DNA from: Methanobacteriota archaeon
Lineage (GTDB): Archaea > Thermoplasmatota > Poseidoniia > Poseidoniales > Poseidoniaceae
Length of the DNA stretch: 35,266 nucleotides
Assembly: GCA_004195515.1 (NCBI GenBank)
Contig: PSPR01000011.1
Coordinates: 1-35,266 of the forward strand
Reading direction: 5' to 3'
Positions 1 to 8,800 of this stretch are shown here, in pieces (the first letter of the stretch is position 1; the number at the start of each line of letters is the position of its first letter). The notes under the pieces were generated by a model, which did not search any database, was not told where the DNA came from, and saw only the letters and a program-made list of their open reading frames with translations. The position numbers and the translations under genes were made by a program.

Positions 1-33
1 TCCTGCCAGAACCTCAATATGAAGATGACTGTA

Positions 34-351
34 TTAGTTGCGCCCAGCATCAAACATTTCGCGCAGAGAACCATCTTCGAGCATCTCCAACACGATGTCG
101 GAGCCACCGATCAATTCGCCATTGACGAAAATCTGCGGCATCGTCGGGAAATCGGACCAAGCACAAACACTTGGAATCGCCCTTGGATCCGAGAGGATAT
201 TAAGGCTAGCAAAAGGCTCGCCGAGGGTTTGAAGCACCTGTGCTGCACGGTTTGAGAAACCACATTGAGGGGCATTAGGGTCTCCTTTCATAAATAGGAC
301 GAGCGCGTGCTCGTCGACGATCGATTGCAATTCTTCTGGTGTCCAGTCCAT
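34..351 (-). CDS. Monothiol CGFS-type glutaredoxin
   Basis: A 105-residue glutaredoxin-fold protein with the CGFS active site at residues 30-33, preceded by the lysine of LFMKGDPNAPQ, and followed by the thioredoxin-fold cis-proline stretch TMPQIFVNGELIGGSD. CGFS glutaredoxins bind a glutathione-coordinated [2Fe-2S] cluster and act in Fe-S trafficking rather than as general reductases. The ATG at 351 is chosen because GGAG lies 8 nt upstream. A GTG at 360 is also in frame but would overlap that ribosome site. The gene follows bolA on the same strand, with bolA ending at 357, so the two are probably co-transcribed. Length is normal for a single-domain family member. Family assignment is firm; the role in this cell is inferred from the family and the bolA neighbour. 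Confidence 0.93.
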   Translation of the reverse strand: MDWTPEELQSIVDEHALVLFMKGDPNAPQCGFSNRAAQVLQTLGEPFASLNILSDPRAIPSVCAWSDFPTMPQIFVNGELIGGSDIVLEMLEDGSLREMFDAGRN

Positions 352-356
352 ATTTT

Positions 357-680
357 TCACTCCTTATTTTGGTGTTTACGAATTCGCTTGATGTGAATCC
401 CTTGCCCCCCACCATGAGGGTCGAATGCGGTATCGCCTGAGCTTTCAGCCTGTTGAGGCGTCATGCACTTGAGGTCGATTGCGTGAATCGGCGAAGGAAT
501 ATGTGGTTTGAAGTGATTTAAGATAATCTTTTGGCGTTGTAATGGCCTCATTCCCTCGAAGGTATCCTCGATGATTCGGATATGAAAATGATCTCCGGTG
601 CCATGAAGGTCAATCGCTTCGACCGAACAATTTGGTAAGACGCTTCTAACCTCGTCCTCAAGCCAAGAAGTGCTCACCAT
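357..680 (-). CDS. bolA: BolA-family protein
   Basis: A 107-residue protein with the BolA core: HGTGDHFHIRI (about residues 26-36), the FEGM segment, and the PSPIHAIDLKCMTP block (63-75), where the His of IHA is the conserved cluster-ligand position. BolA proteins form [2Fe-2S]-bridged heterodimers with CGFS glutaredoxins, and one is encoded immediately downstream. The reading frame is open back to 848, but homology begins at MVSTSWLED, so the ATG at 680 is used. That start leaves a 52-bp divergent spacer to the flippase gene. The usual Arg-His of the second helix reads Arg-Gln here. The C-terminal 30 residues are rich in Gly and His and are not typical of the core domain. Confidence 0.88.
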   Translation of the reverse strand: MVSTSWLEDEVRSVLPNCSVEAIDLHGTGDHFHIRIIEDTFEGMRPLQRQKIILNHFKPHIPSPIHAIDLKCMTPQQAESSGDTAFDPHGGGQGIHIKRIRKHQNKE

Positions 681-732
681 ATCAGGGCGTACAAGGGACT
701 GTGCTTTGAACCATTGTCCTGTAGCAGTTGAT

Positions 733-2118
733 ATGCGAAAGCCAGAATTAGGGCGCGATACGGTTTGGTTAGCCTCTTCGGACGGCTTAGCCATCGTGTT
801 CGGTCTGATAGGCCAAGTAATTTTGGCCAAGGCATTATTGCAATCCAATTATGGCATATTAGTGGTAATCCTCGATGCATTTGCAACCATGTATATTTTG
901 ATAGATGCAGGATTGCCAACGATATTAGCTCGAGATATTCCGCGCGCCCCTGGTTGTGCGAAGATAGCGGTGCGGCGAATTTATCGATTACAATTATTGA
1001 TTGCGATTCCTTTTGTTTTGGGAAGTTTGATTTTTTCACATTATATTTGGGCAGATGTGCCATCTGGTTTGATTGAATTATGCGCTATTATCGCTTTTGG
1101 CCATATCATGTCCTATCCTCATCGAAGTTTGTTGCGCGCTTTAGGTGAAGCGCGCATCGAATCGATGGTCAAACTCTCCGAGAGAGTGATTACGACCGCC
1201 CTATATGCTATTTTTTTCTTCCAGGGATATTCTCTTTCGACGATCTATGCTTTAGCATTCGCAATCGGGGTAGTAATCTCGTTGGCCATATCGATTTGGC
1301 AAGGCGAAAGAATTGCTAGAAAAATGAATACCGATGATGCCTTACCAAATGGTTGGTCGAGCAACAAATCTTTGATAATCGCGGCTTTACCATTTGCAAT
1401 TACCCTTGGAGTTCTCCCATATGTAACCAAATTGTCAAAATTTCTTTTGGCCTATTTTTCTTCATACGATGATGTTGCGATTTACCATGTTGCTCAACTG
1501 GCTTGGATCGCCGGCTTGATGTTACCTCAAGCGATGCGTGCCTCACTTTTACCATATTTAGGCGAGGTTAGAGATAAGCCAGCACAATTTTCAAAAAGGA
1601 TGCTTAAAGCTCACCACTATACTGTGATATTATTGCCGATCGGTTTGATTTTGGGAGTGGTGATCAGCCATTTTTCGATTCCATTTTTCTTTGGCTCTCA
1701 ATATTTGGCCGCAGTCGGAGTTTTCGATATATTATTGGCTGGGTGGGCTTGTGCTCTACTAAGCGTTCCTTGGTACGTCGCTTTACAAGCAGGAAAGAAT
1801 CCATGGCGATTTACTGGATTGATTGGATTAGTAGTTCTCGCTTCGGCAATATCAGGGTGGTTTATCATACCGGTTGCAGGGGTTGTCGGGGCTGCTTGGG
1901 CAAGTGTCATCGGTTGTAGTGTAATGTTGTCTGGAAGCAAATTATTGTGCCAAGACGAAGACAGGCTAACCGATGGTTTAGCAATACTAAGCGTGGTAAC
2001 GTGTTACCTGATTTCGATTGGTAGTTGGTTGGCGATAATCGGTTTTATCACAGTGATTCCAGCAATTGACGCCACGCGTCACCTACAGAATCCGGATCAA
2101 ATTTCTGAGGAAGAATAG
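733..2118 (+). CDS. Polysaccharide (Wzx/MATE-like) flippase
   Basis: A 461-residue, very hydrophobic integral membrane protein with roughly 12 predicted membrane helices. It has the N-terminal arrangement of polysaccharide export flippases (GRDTVWLASSDGLAIVFGLI, then DAGLPTILARDI). Such proteins of the MOP superfamily flip lipid-linked sugars across the membrane for glycan or exopolysaccharide assembly. The frame is open upstream to a GTG at 670, but that would run into bolA and lengthen the N terminus, so the ATG at 733 is preferred with moderate certainty. The 3' end overlaps the convergent glycosyltransferase gene by 71 bp. A shared role with that glycosyltransferase in surface glycan assembly is inferred from position. 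Confidence 0.82.
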   Translation: MRKPELGRDTVWLASSDGLAIVFGLIGQVILAKALLQSNYGILVVILDAFATMYILIDAGLPTILARDIPRAPGCAKIAVRRIYRLQLLIAIPFVLGSLIFSHYIWADVPSGLIELCAIIAFGHIMSYPHRSLLRALGEARIESMVKLSERVITTALYAIFFFQGYSLSTIYALAFAIGVVISLAISIWQGERIARKMNTDDALPNGWSSNKSLIIAALPFAITLGVLPYVTKLSKFLLAYFSSYDDVAIYHVAQLAWIAGLMLPQAMRASLLPYLGEVRDKPAQFSKRMLKAHHYTVILLPIGLILGVVISHFSIPFFFGSQYLAAVGVFDILLAGWACALLSVPWYVALQAGKNPWRFTGLIGLVVLASAISGWFIIPVAGVVGAAWASVIGCSVMLSGSKLLCQDEDRLTDGLAILSVVTCYLISIGSWLAIIGFITVIPAIDATRHLQNPDQISEEE

Positions 2119-3061
2119 TTTTACAATCCTCCATCAAAACCTGTTCTATTTTATCGGCTAATTCTTCAACATCATGGCTGCAAACATCCATCCAGGTCGA
2201 GAGATCTCCAATGTCGACAGCTACGACCGGACAGCCACAAACAATCGCTTCACGGGCTACGAGTGGACCGGATTCCCGAGTTGAAGTAATCAAGCAAATA
2301 TCGGCGACAAGCATGCGGTCCCATACTATTGGTCTCGGTTGTTTTTGTAGAATCGTAATGCCTATTTTCCAACCTCTTGACTCTAATTTTTCCCCGACTT
2401 TTAGGGCGAGCATGTGATTTTTTTCCGGGCGCCGTGGGTCGGCTGGGAATAAAATATCCAATTTTGATTTTCTAAATAATCCGTTAAATTTTTTCATCGG
2501 CTTATGCCATTCTTGGTCGACGTTTACATGACATGGGATGGTTATTGAATCGAATCTACTCAAACTATCGCTCACCACAACCAATTTATTAGCATCACGG
2601 GCTAATCGTTCAACCCATTTTGCCCTATGATCTTTCAAAGCCACATCAAAATCATGACCATGAACGATTCCGATCCAAGGTATTTTGTATTTTTTGGCTA
2701 GAGCTGAGGCAGTATTTGCAGCCGGCCAGAGAGTATGGCAAATTATCAAATCCGGTCGCCAATCATATTTTATTTTCATGGCACTTCGGGCGGTTATTGA
2801 TGGGAAATCGGGTACTTCCCAATGGCGTTTTACTTGAACTTCAAAATCGCCATGATTAAATTTTGATGGTGCTTTAGCAACCCCTGCCATGGTTGAGCGT
2901 CTAGATTCATTCATCCTCAACATTCTCGGTAGGACATTGAGAATTTTTACCTCGTGGCCTAAGGATTTGAGCAAACGAGCATGATCTGAAACAAAGGTTC
3001 CACGAGCACAATTATCCGGTAAAGGAAATAGCCGGGTAACCAGCAAAATTCGCATTTGCAT
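2048..3061 (-). CDS. Family 4-type glycosyltransferase (GT-B fold)
   Basis: A 337-residue glycosyltransferase. The N-terminal Rossmann half starts RILLVTRLFPLPDN and carries GTFVSDHARLLKSLGHEV. The middle has WIGIVHGHDFD. The C-terminal half has LFPADPRRPEKNH and the nucleotide-sugar motif STRESGPLVAREAIVCGCPVV (around residues 260-280), in which Glu-x7-Glu of retaining GT4 enzymes appears as ESGPLVARE. It likely transfers a sugar from a nucleotide donor to a lipid-linked or surface acceptor; donor and acceptor cannot be told. The start ATG at 3061 shares its last-base context with the rpe stop (TGATG), indicating translational coupling. An ATG at 3055 is an alternative. The 3' end overlaps the convergent flippase by 71 bp. 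Confidence 0.85.
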   Translation of the reverse strand: MQMRILLVTRLFPLPDNCARGTFVSDHARLLKSLGHEVKILNVLPRMLRMNESRRSTMAGVAKAPSKFNHGDFEVQVKRHWEVPDFPSITARSAMKIKYDWRPDLIICHTLWPAANTASALAKKYKIPWIGIVHGHDFDVALKDHRAKWVERLARDANKLVVVSDSLSRFDSITIPCHVNVDQEWHKPMKKFNGLFRKSKLDILFPADPRRPEKNHMLALKVGEKLESRGWKIGITILQKQPRPIVWDRMLVADICLITSTRESGPLVAREAIVCGCPVVAVDIGDLSTWMDVCSHDVEELADKIEQVLMEDCKTILPQKFDPDSVGDAWRQLLESL

Positions 3062-3732
3062 CACTCGAGGGCAGAATGGATTATTGCCAAATTATCAGCT
3101 ACACTAGCTGAATCATTGAATAGGCCCGAGCCGACTACACAATTGCTCACGCCCCATTCTCTCAACATTGCAATATTGTGGGATTTAACCCCGCCATCGA
3201 TTTGGATTTGAACCGGACGGCCCCCTGCTGCGACTTGGGCATCGATGGCATGTTTGAGGATTCGAATTTTTTTCTCAACTGTTGGGATGAAGGATTGGCC
3301 TCCGAAACCTGGATTTACACTCATTATCAAAACGAGGTCGACTTCTGGTAATACCTCTAATGCAATATCGGCAGGAGTACTTGGATTGAGGGTGACGCCT
3401 ACTGTCGCTCCCGCTTCCCTGATCGCAGTTAAGCAACGATGTAAATGGGTAACGGCTTCGGCGTGGACTGAAATATGGTCGCAACCTGCATCGATATATT
3501 GTTGAAAACAATCTTCAGCATTTGAGATCATCAAATGGGCATCGAAAGTAGGGCCTTTGCCGAGGGCTTTGCGCAATTTAGCGATAACCGGCGGACCAAA
3601 GGTCAAATTGGGAACAAAATTTCCATCCATTACATCGAGATGAAGCCAATTTAAACCGGCCGAAACCGCTTCTTTGCAAGCATGACCAAGATCGGCGAGA
3701 TCGGCGGTTAGGACAGATGGTGCGATAATCAT
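3061..3732 (-). CDS. rpe: Ribulose-phosphate 3-epimerase
   Basis: A 223-residue TIM-barrel enzyme interconverting ribulose 5-phosphate and xylulose 5-phosphate in the pentose phosphate pathway. All signature elements are present: APSVLTADLADLG at the N terminus, HLDVMDGNFVPNLTFG (31-46) with the catalytic Asp and metal ligands, DAHLMI, HAEA, the loop MSVNPGFGGQ (about 137-146), the second catalytic Asp in QIDGGVK (about 173-179), and VVGSGLF for phosphate binding. Length is normal. It is the first gene of a two-gene unit with the glycosyltransferase, coupled by TGATG. It sits back to back with the thioredoxin gene across about 100 bp. Confidence 0.97.
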   Translation of the reverse strand: MIIAPSVLTADLADLGHACKEAVSAGLNWLHLDVMDGNFVPNLTFGPPVIAKLRKALGKGPTFDAHLMISNAEDCFQQYIDAGCDHISVHAEAVTHLHRCLTAIREAGATVGVTLNPSTPADIALEVLPEVDLVLIMSVNPGFGGQSFIPTVEKKIRILKHAIDAQVAAGGRPVQIQIDGGVKSHNIAMLREWGVSNCVVGSGLFNDSASVADNLAIIHSALE

Positions 3733-3835
3733 CGGGAACCCCTCTATTTGTGGCCGAGGCGAAACGGTGACATGAGGCTTGGGGTCCTAGCAAAGCATCA
3801 TAGATGACCTCCCTAACCGCCCGATTGGTGAGAGC

Positions 3836-4165
3836 ATGGGTGAAGTCAAGGCGGTAACTGATGGAGATTTCGATTCGGCAATCAATGCTGATGAATGGGT
3901 GTTAGTGGATTTTTGGGCACCTTGGTGTGGCCCATGTAAAGCACTCGGACCTATTTTAGAGCAGGTTGCGGCTGATTCTCCGGTAACGATTGCAAAGGTC
4001 AATACCGATACTGATTCGATGAATGCTGCTCGAATGGGTGTGCGCGGAATTCCAGCACTCTTCCTTTTCCACAATGGCAAGATGGTAGCAAATCAAGCCG
4101 GCATGGTTCCAAAACCCGCGCTTATGGCTTGGTTGAATCAGCATATGAGTTCTGATAATTTCTGA
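3836..4165 (+). CDS. trxA: Thioredoxin
   Basis: A 109-residue single-domain thioredoxin with active site WCGPC at 30-34, the preceding VLVDFWAP strand, the buried Asp, and the cis-proline in GIPALFLF (about 73-80). It is a cytoplasmic dithiol reductant for protein disulfides. GGTGAG sits just before the ATG and supports this start. The stop codon ends at 4165 and the convergent ATPase stop begins at 4166, so the stops abut inside the palindrome TGATCA. No thioredoxin reductase gene is in the window. Confidence 0.96.
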   Translation: MGEVKAVTDGDFDSAINADEWVLVDFWAPWCGPCKALGPILEQVAADSPVTIAKVNTDTDSMNAARMGVRGIPALFLFHNGKMVANQAGMVPKPALMAWLNQHMSSDNF

Positions 4166-5719
4166 TCAAGACAATTTAGCTTTTTTTGCTTGGGCATCCT
4201 TGCCGACCTCTCGTAAGAATCTCTCTCTGAGTGCTTCGTGTAACCACATTCCTTCCTCGAGTTCGAGTAGCAAGCCGTAGGAGAGAAGGTTTTGTGGGGG
4301 TTTTCCTTGCCAAGAAACCGCTTTTGCTAATTTTTTCCACGGAATCGGTTTTTCGCTCAATGCCAGCATCGCCAATAAATCATGTTCGTCGGGTGGCATC
4401 TGAGTGATGATTTCCTCGTCCAAAAATCTCAGCCAATCGCCATGGGTTGTCTGGCCATATAATTCCAATAACTCAAGCGCTAACGGGTGACCTCCGGTTA
4501 GACGGTGAACATCTTCAGGAGAAGGTGTATCACCAGTCATCTGGTCGACCCATGTTCCAATCTCGTCGAGTGAGAGTCCCTTGAGGGGTAATTCTTCGAC
4601 GATATTTCTGGTGTGAACATCTCGACGATCGTATACATCTAAGGTAGTTCTGGAAATCAATAATAATCGTAGTGGGGATTTTGTAGAAATATCAAGAAGC
4701 GCGCCGAGAAGGTTCCTTGCTTCACCGATGATATGGTGAACATCATCCAAGACTATCAGCCAATATGGGGGCGGTCCGCCGGGCTCACCTTTGAATCGCT
4801 CCCTGATAGCACCTGCGTCGGTCAGATATGCAAGCAATCTTCGCCGCCATGCATCAACATCAAACTCTGCCCCGGGCGTTAGAGGTAAAGTATCCATCAA
4901 TTGGTATGGGTCGTGTTTTTCATCGACCCCGAATCTATGAAGCAAAGATACCGCAAGTCCTACGGATTTATCCCATGGCTGGCAAGGATACCAACATACC
5001 GATAAATGAGGTTCTTTTTTCATAAAGCCATCAAGCCAATTAGCCACTAATGTAGATTTACCAATTCCAGCAATGCCATGGACAACCATACAGGGTTTTC
5101 TTTGAGTAAACCACTCTTCAATATTCGAGGTTTCGTCCTCTCGGCCGTGAACCGGCCGGGTTTTTGGCGGTTCGGTATGATAGGTTGCATGGGCACCAGC
5201 AAGTAGGGTTAAACGGCCAGGGGGTGGTAAGCCATCCTCATCGTCACGGTTTTTCTGAATTGGTCCAAAACGAATATCACCATAGGTCAAAACCCCTTCG
5301 TGTTGAGAATGCAATAGAATTTGCAATAGGGAAAGGTTGGCTTCCAAGCGCTTGGACGCCTCCCATCCTTCGATTTCAATCAATTTTCCATCGTGGTCCC
5401 GAATCAATACCTTGGTCGAAGATAAATCCGCTAAACGATTTCGAGCGGTGGTTCTGCCATCTTCGGTTAATTGCCAAGTTTTTTGCCGCCTATCATCACT
5501 TTTAATCGAGCGTGAGTGCTCGCTAACCAGCCGATTTCGCAATAATCCTCTCATCGCCCGCGAAACATTTGGAGGATGTTGGGCGCAAGCTTCTGCAATG
5601 CCTGGGCGGGTTAGAGCGATGGTGACCACGAAACGATCCGCTTGGTGATCTTGCTCAAGCAAATGCAGCAAAATTCGGTCTTTGACCGCGATATTTACGC
5701 GTGGGAGGTCGCCGGCCAT
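4166..5719 (-). CDS. Winged-helix STAND/NACHT-like ATPase
   Basis: A 517-residue protein combining an N-terminal winged helix (about residues 12-95; MarR-like features PPNVSRAMRGLLRNRLV and the wing SDDRRQKTWQLTEDG) with a P-loop NTPase. The ATPase shows Walker A GIAGIGKST (215-223), Walker B LIVLDDVHH (321-329), an arginine sensor strand LLLISRTT (352-359) and a GGHPLALEL motif typical of NB-ARC/STAND proteins. After it comes a short helical, winged-helix-like C-terminal part. STAND proteins act as nucleotide-driven switches in signalling or transcription. The N-terminal DNA-binding domain suggests a transcription regulator here. No obvious TPR or WD sensor repeats follow. It is divergent from the large surface-protein gene at 5826, so that gene is a possible target (inference). 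Confidence 0.78.
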   Translation of the reverse strand: MAGDLPRVNIAVKDRILLHLLEQDHQADRFVVTIALTRPGIAEACAQHPPNVSRAMRGLLRNRLVSEHSRSIKSDDRRQKTWQLTEDGRTTARNRLADLSSTKVLIRDHDGKLIEIEGWEASKRLEANLSLLQILLHSQHEGVLTYGDIRFGPIQKNRDDEDGLPPPGRLTLLAGAHATYHTEPPKTRPVHGREDETSNIEEWFTQRKPCMVVHGIAGIGKSTLVANWLDGFMKKEPHLSVCWYPCQPWDKSVGLAVSLLHRFGVDEKHDPYQLMDTLPLTPGAEFDVDAWRRRLLAYLTDAGAIRERFKGEPGGPPPYWLIVLDDVHHIIGEARNLLGALLDISTKSPLRLLLISRTTLDVYDRRDVHTRNIVEELPLKGLSLDEIGTWVDQMTGDTPSPEDVHRLTGGHPLALELLELYGQTTHGDWLRFLDEEIITQMPPDEHDLLAMLALSEKPIPWKKLAKAVSWQGKPPQNLLSYGLLLELEEGMWLHEALRERFLREVGKDAQAKKAKLS

Positions 5720-5825
5720 TGCCGGTGGCTGGGCCTCTTCCGCTTCAATAATTTCGCTAAGCCGAGTAGGGATGGCTCACACAAAACAACCACAAGACAT
5801 AATGTAGGAGTGATGTCGGCCTTTC

Positions 5826-8800
5826 ATGCAAGCGGTAAGAATTCATGCTATCGTCTTGGCCGGCTTGATGCTTGCGATGATTGGATTATCTTTTGCTTCT
5901 GCTGCTGACACCGATGGCGATGGAGTAGAGGACTCGAGCGATGATTGTCGATATTCAAGTGGAAATTCAACCGTCGATAGGACGGGGTGCCCCGATAGAG
6001 ATGGTGATGGCACGTCGGATTGGAATGATGGTTGGACCAGTTCCAACCCTAATTTCGCCAAAGAAGTTGCCATGACATCTTCATTTGATTATTGGGATGT
6101 AGACCATTCACCCGATGGCCTATATGTGGTCTCCTCTGATGAGAACGGCTATATCAGAGTTAGAGCGGCCGATACTGGAATTATTATTCGCTCCGCTCAA
6201 GCATTCACCGATGATGCAACCCAAGTTGCTTGGTCTGGAGATGGCCAATACATCGGGGTTGGAACCGATGGCCAAGATACTGCAAAAATTTACTGGGCAA
6301 GCAACTTAACCGAACTTCACTCGGCGATATCTACCGATGTTGGAAGTGGTGATGAAATAAAAGATCTAGCATTTTCAGATGATGGGACAATGTTTGCCAT
6401 CGCGATCGGCAGAAGCGGTAATGGTGGAACCAATGGCGTTGTTCGAGTAATCAATTCCTTAACTGGAGTGGTGCTGAATAATGCCAATCCTGGTGGCGAA
6501 GACCGTTTTTATAGCGTTGCTTTTTCCCCAAGCGGCACCCATTTGGTTGCTGGTGGAAACGGTGAGGCGTATGTCGTTGAAACCACTAATTGGACTACAA
6601 CTCGGACTATGAGTGAGTCTTCTGGAACCGTCAATGATGTCGCATGGTCGCCAGACGGCAAGAGAATCTCGGTTTGTGAAGGCTATGCCTCAGGTGGTTC
6701 AAAATTACGGATGTTTAACACCGATAATTGGGTCAATACTTGGACCAAAGACTTCTCTACTTCTTGTCTCTCTACCGACTTTTCCCCCGACAGTACTCAA
6801 GTTATCTTTGGTGGAAGTTATTACCAATCAGATGGCGCTTCTTCGAAGATTTTTGATGTCGATACCGGTAATGGTGTCGATGATATAATACAACCTCGGC
6901 CTAATAATTGCCAAGGAACCTCAGGTAATAATTGCGGTAGAACCTATGGTTTGAGCTGGTCCCCAAGCGGGGAAAGAATCGCCCAAGCATTTGGAACTAA
7001 TGACGAAGGTTTTTACCTATGGTTTGCGGATCTAGACCCCGATAACGACGGCTGGAATACCTCGGATCAAGGCGATGGTAGGTCTGACGAATTCCCTGAC
7101 GAAGGCACTCAGTGGAACGATACCGATTCGGATGGATATGGCGATAATCCACTCCCTGCATTCAAAGGTGATGCTTGTCCAACAACCTGGGGTAATTCCT
7201 GGCAAGACCGCTTTGGCTGTCCTGATGGTGATGGTGATGGATACTCTAACGAAGGAGACCTCTATCCAGAAGATTATCTCCAATGGGCCGATAGCGATGG
7301 CGATGGCTATGGCGATAATTACTATTACGATGTTCAACCATTTACCGAATTACATCTAAACCAAAGCGGGGATGCATTCCCGATGGATAGCAGCCAATGG
7401 AATGATAGCGATGGCGATGGCTGGGGCGATAATTTCGCCGATTCATCTTGGGTTGATTACCGCCCAGCCGATTGGCCGGGAGAACTCGACTCTAGTGCCG
7501 CAGCCGTCGACAAATTCCCACTTGACCGCTACCAATGGGCCGATACGGATGGAGATTGGATTGGCGATAATGAAAACACGCCACGTTCTGACGCTTGTGT
7601 GAACACATGGGGTAATTCTTCCAATGATAGACTAGGTTGTATCGATGGAGATGGTGATGGTTGGTCCGACCCAACCTCTGATTTCCTAGCTCATCCTCAA
7701 GGCGATGCTGATGCTTTTCCTCAAGATCCTACCCAATGGCGAGATTCTGATGGCGATGGTTTCGGCGATAATTCAACCGGTAACGACCCTGATGATTGCC
7801 CAGGTGAATATGGCTTGTCATCAATAGATAGGGTCGGATGTGCCGATACTGATGGCGATGGTTGGTCCAATTCTGGCGATCCATTTCCGCTAGACCCAAC
7901 TCAATGGAAAGACCGAGATAGTGACGGGTACGGTGATAATCCTGATGGAAACGAGCCTGATGTTTTCCCTGACGACTCCGGTCAATGGGCTGATACCGAT
8001 AGCGATGGTCACGGTGACCGAGCGGTTTTACCCGATGGCGACTTTTATCCTAACGACCCAACTCAATGGAGTGATTTCGATGGTGATGGTTATGGTGACA
8101 ATAAGGATGGAAGCAATGGCGACCAATGTCCTGAGGTATATGGCAAATCAACTATTCCTGAAGCTAGAGGTTGCCCTGATACCGATAATGATGGAGTGGT
8201 AGACCCATACGATGCTTTCCCTGAGGATTATTATCAACAAACCGATGCTGATGGTGATGGTTGGGGCGATAATCAAGCGGTTCCTAATGGTGATGAATGC
8301 CCGGATGTTCCAGGCAATAGCACCAATAATTCCCGCCAAGGCTGTCCTGATGCCGATGGTGATTCTTGGGCTGACGAAGATGATATGTTCCCCGATGATC
8401 CTATGCAATGGGAAGATACCGATCTCGATGGATGGGGTGATAATTATGGCTTCATCAACAAATCGATTGCCGACTTGGATAATGAAGGTGAGATGATTAC
8501 CATTCGCGAACAATGGGGAGATGCATTCATTTCTGACCCTTCACAATGGGCTGATAGCGATGGTGATGGATTAGGAGATAATGCAACTGGAAGACTACCT
8601 GATGCCTTCCCATTCAGAGCGACCCAGTGGGCCGATACCGATGGTGATAACTTTGGTGATAACCATATGATCGGTGCTTACCAGCCTGACGAATGTGAAT
8701 TCAAATATGGAACGTCGACTGTGGATTTCTTCGGTTGTCCTGATTATGACGAAGACGGGGTTTCTGACAAAAGCGATCCTTGTCCTTACGACCCGCTGAT

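Noticed and set aside
681-848. Upstream extension of bolA
   Set aside because: It overlaps the flippase coding sequence and adds residues not found in BolA proteins.
4828-5648. Several plus-strand frames inside the STAND ATPase gene
   Set aside because: The minus-strand frame carries Walker A, Walker B and winged-helix motifs; these plus-strand frames are shadows.
7110-8663. CRISPR-like regular repeats
   Set aside because: The repeats are coding, degenerate at DNA level and irregularly spaced, with no spacer-repeat structure.
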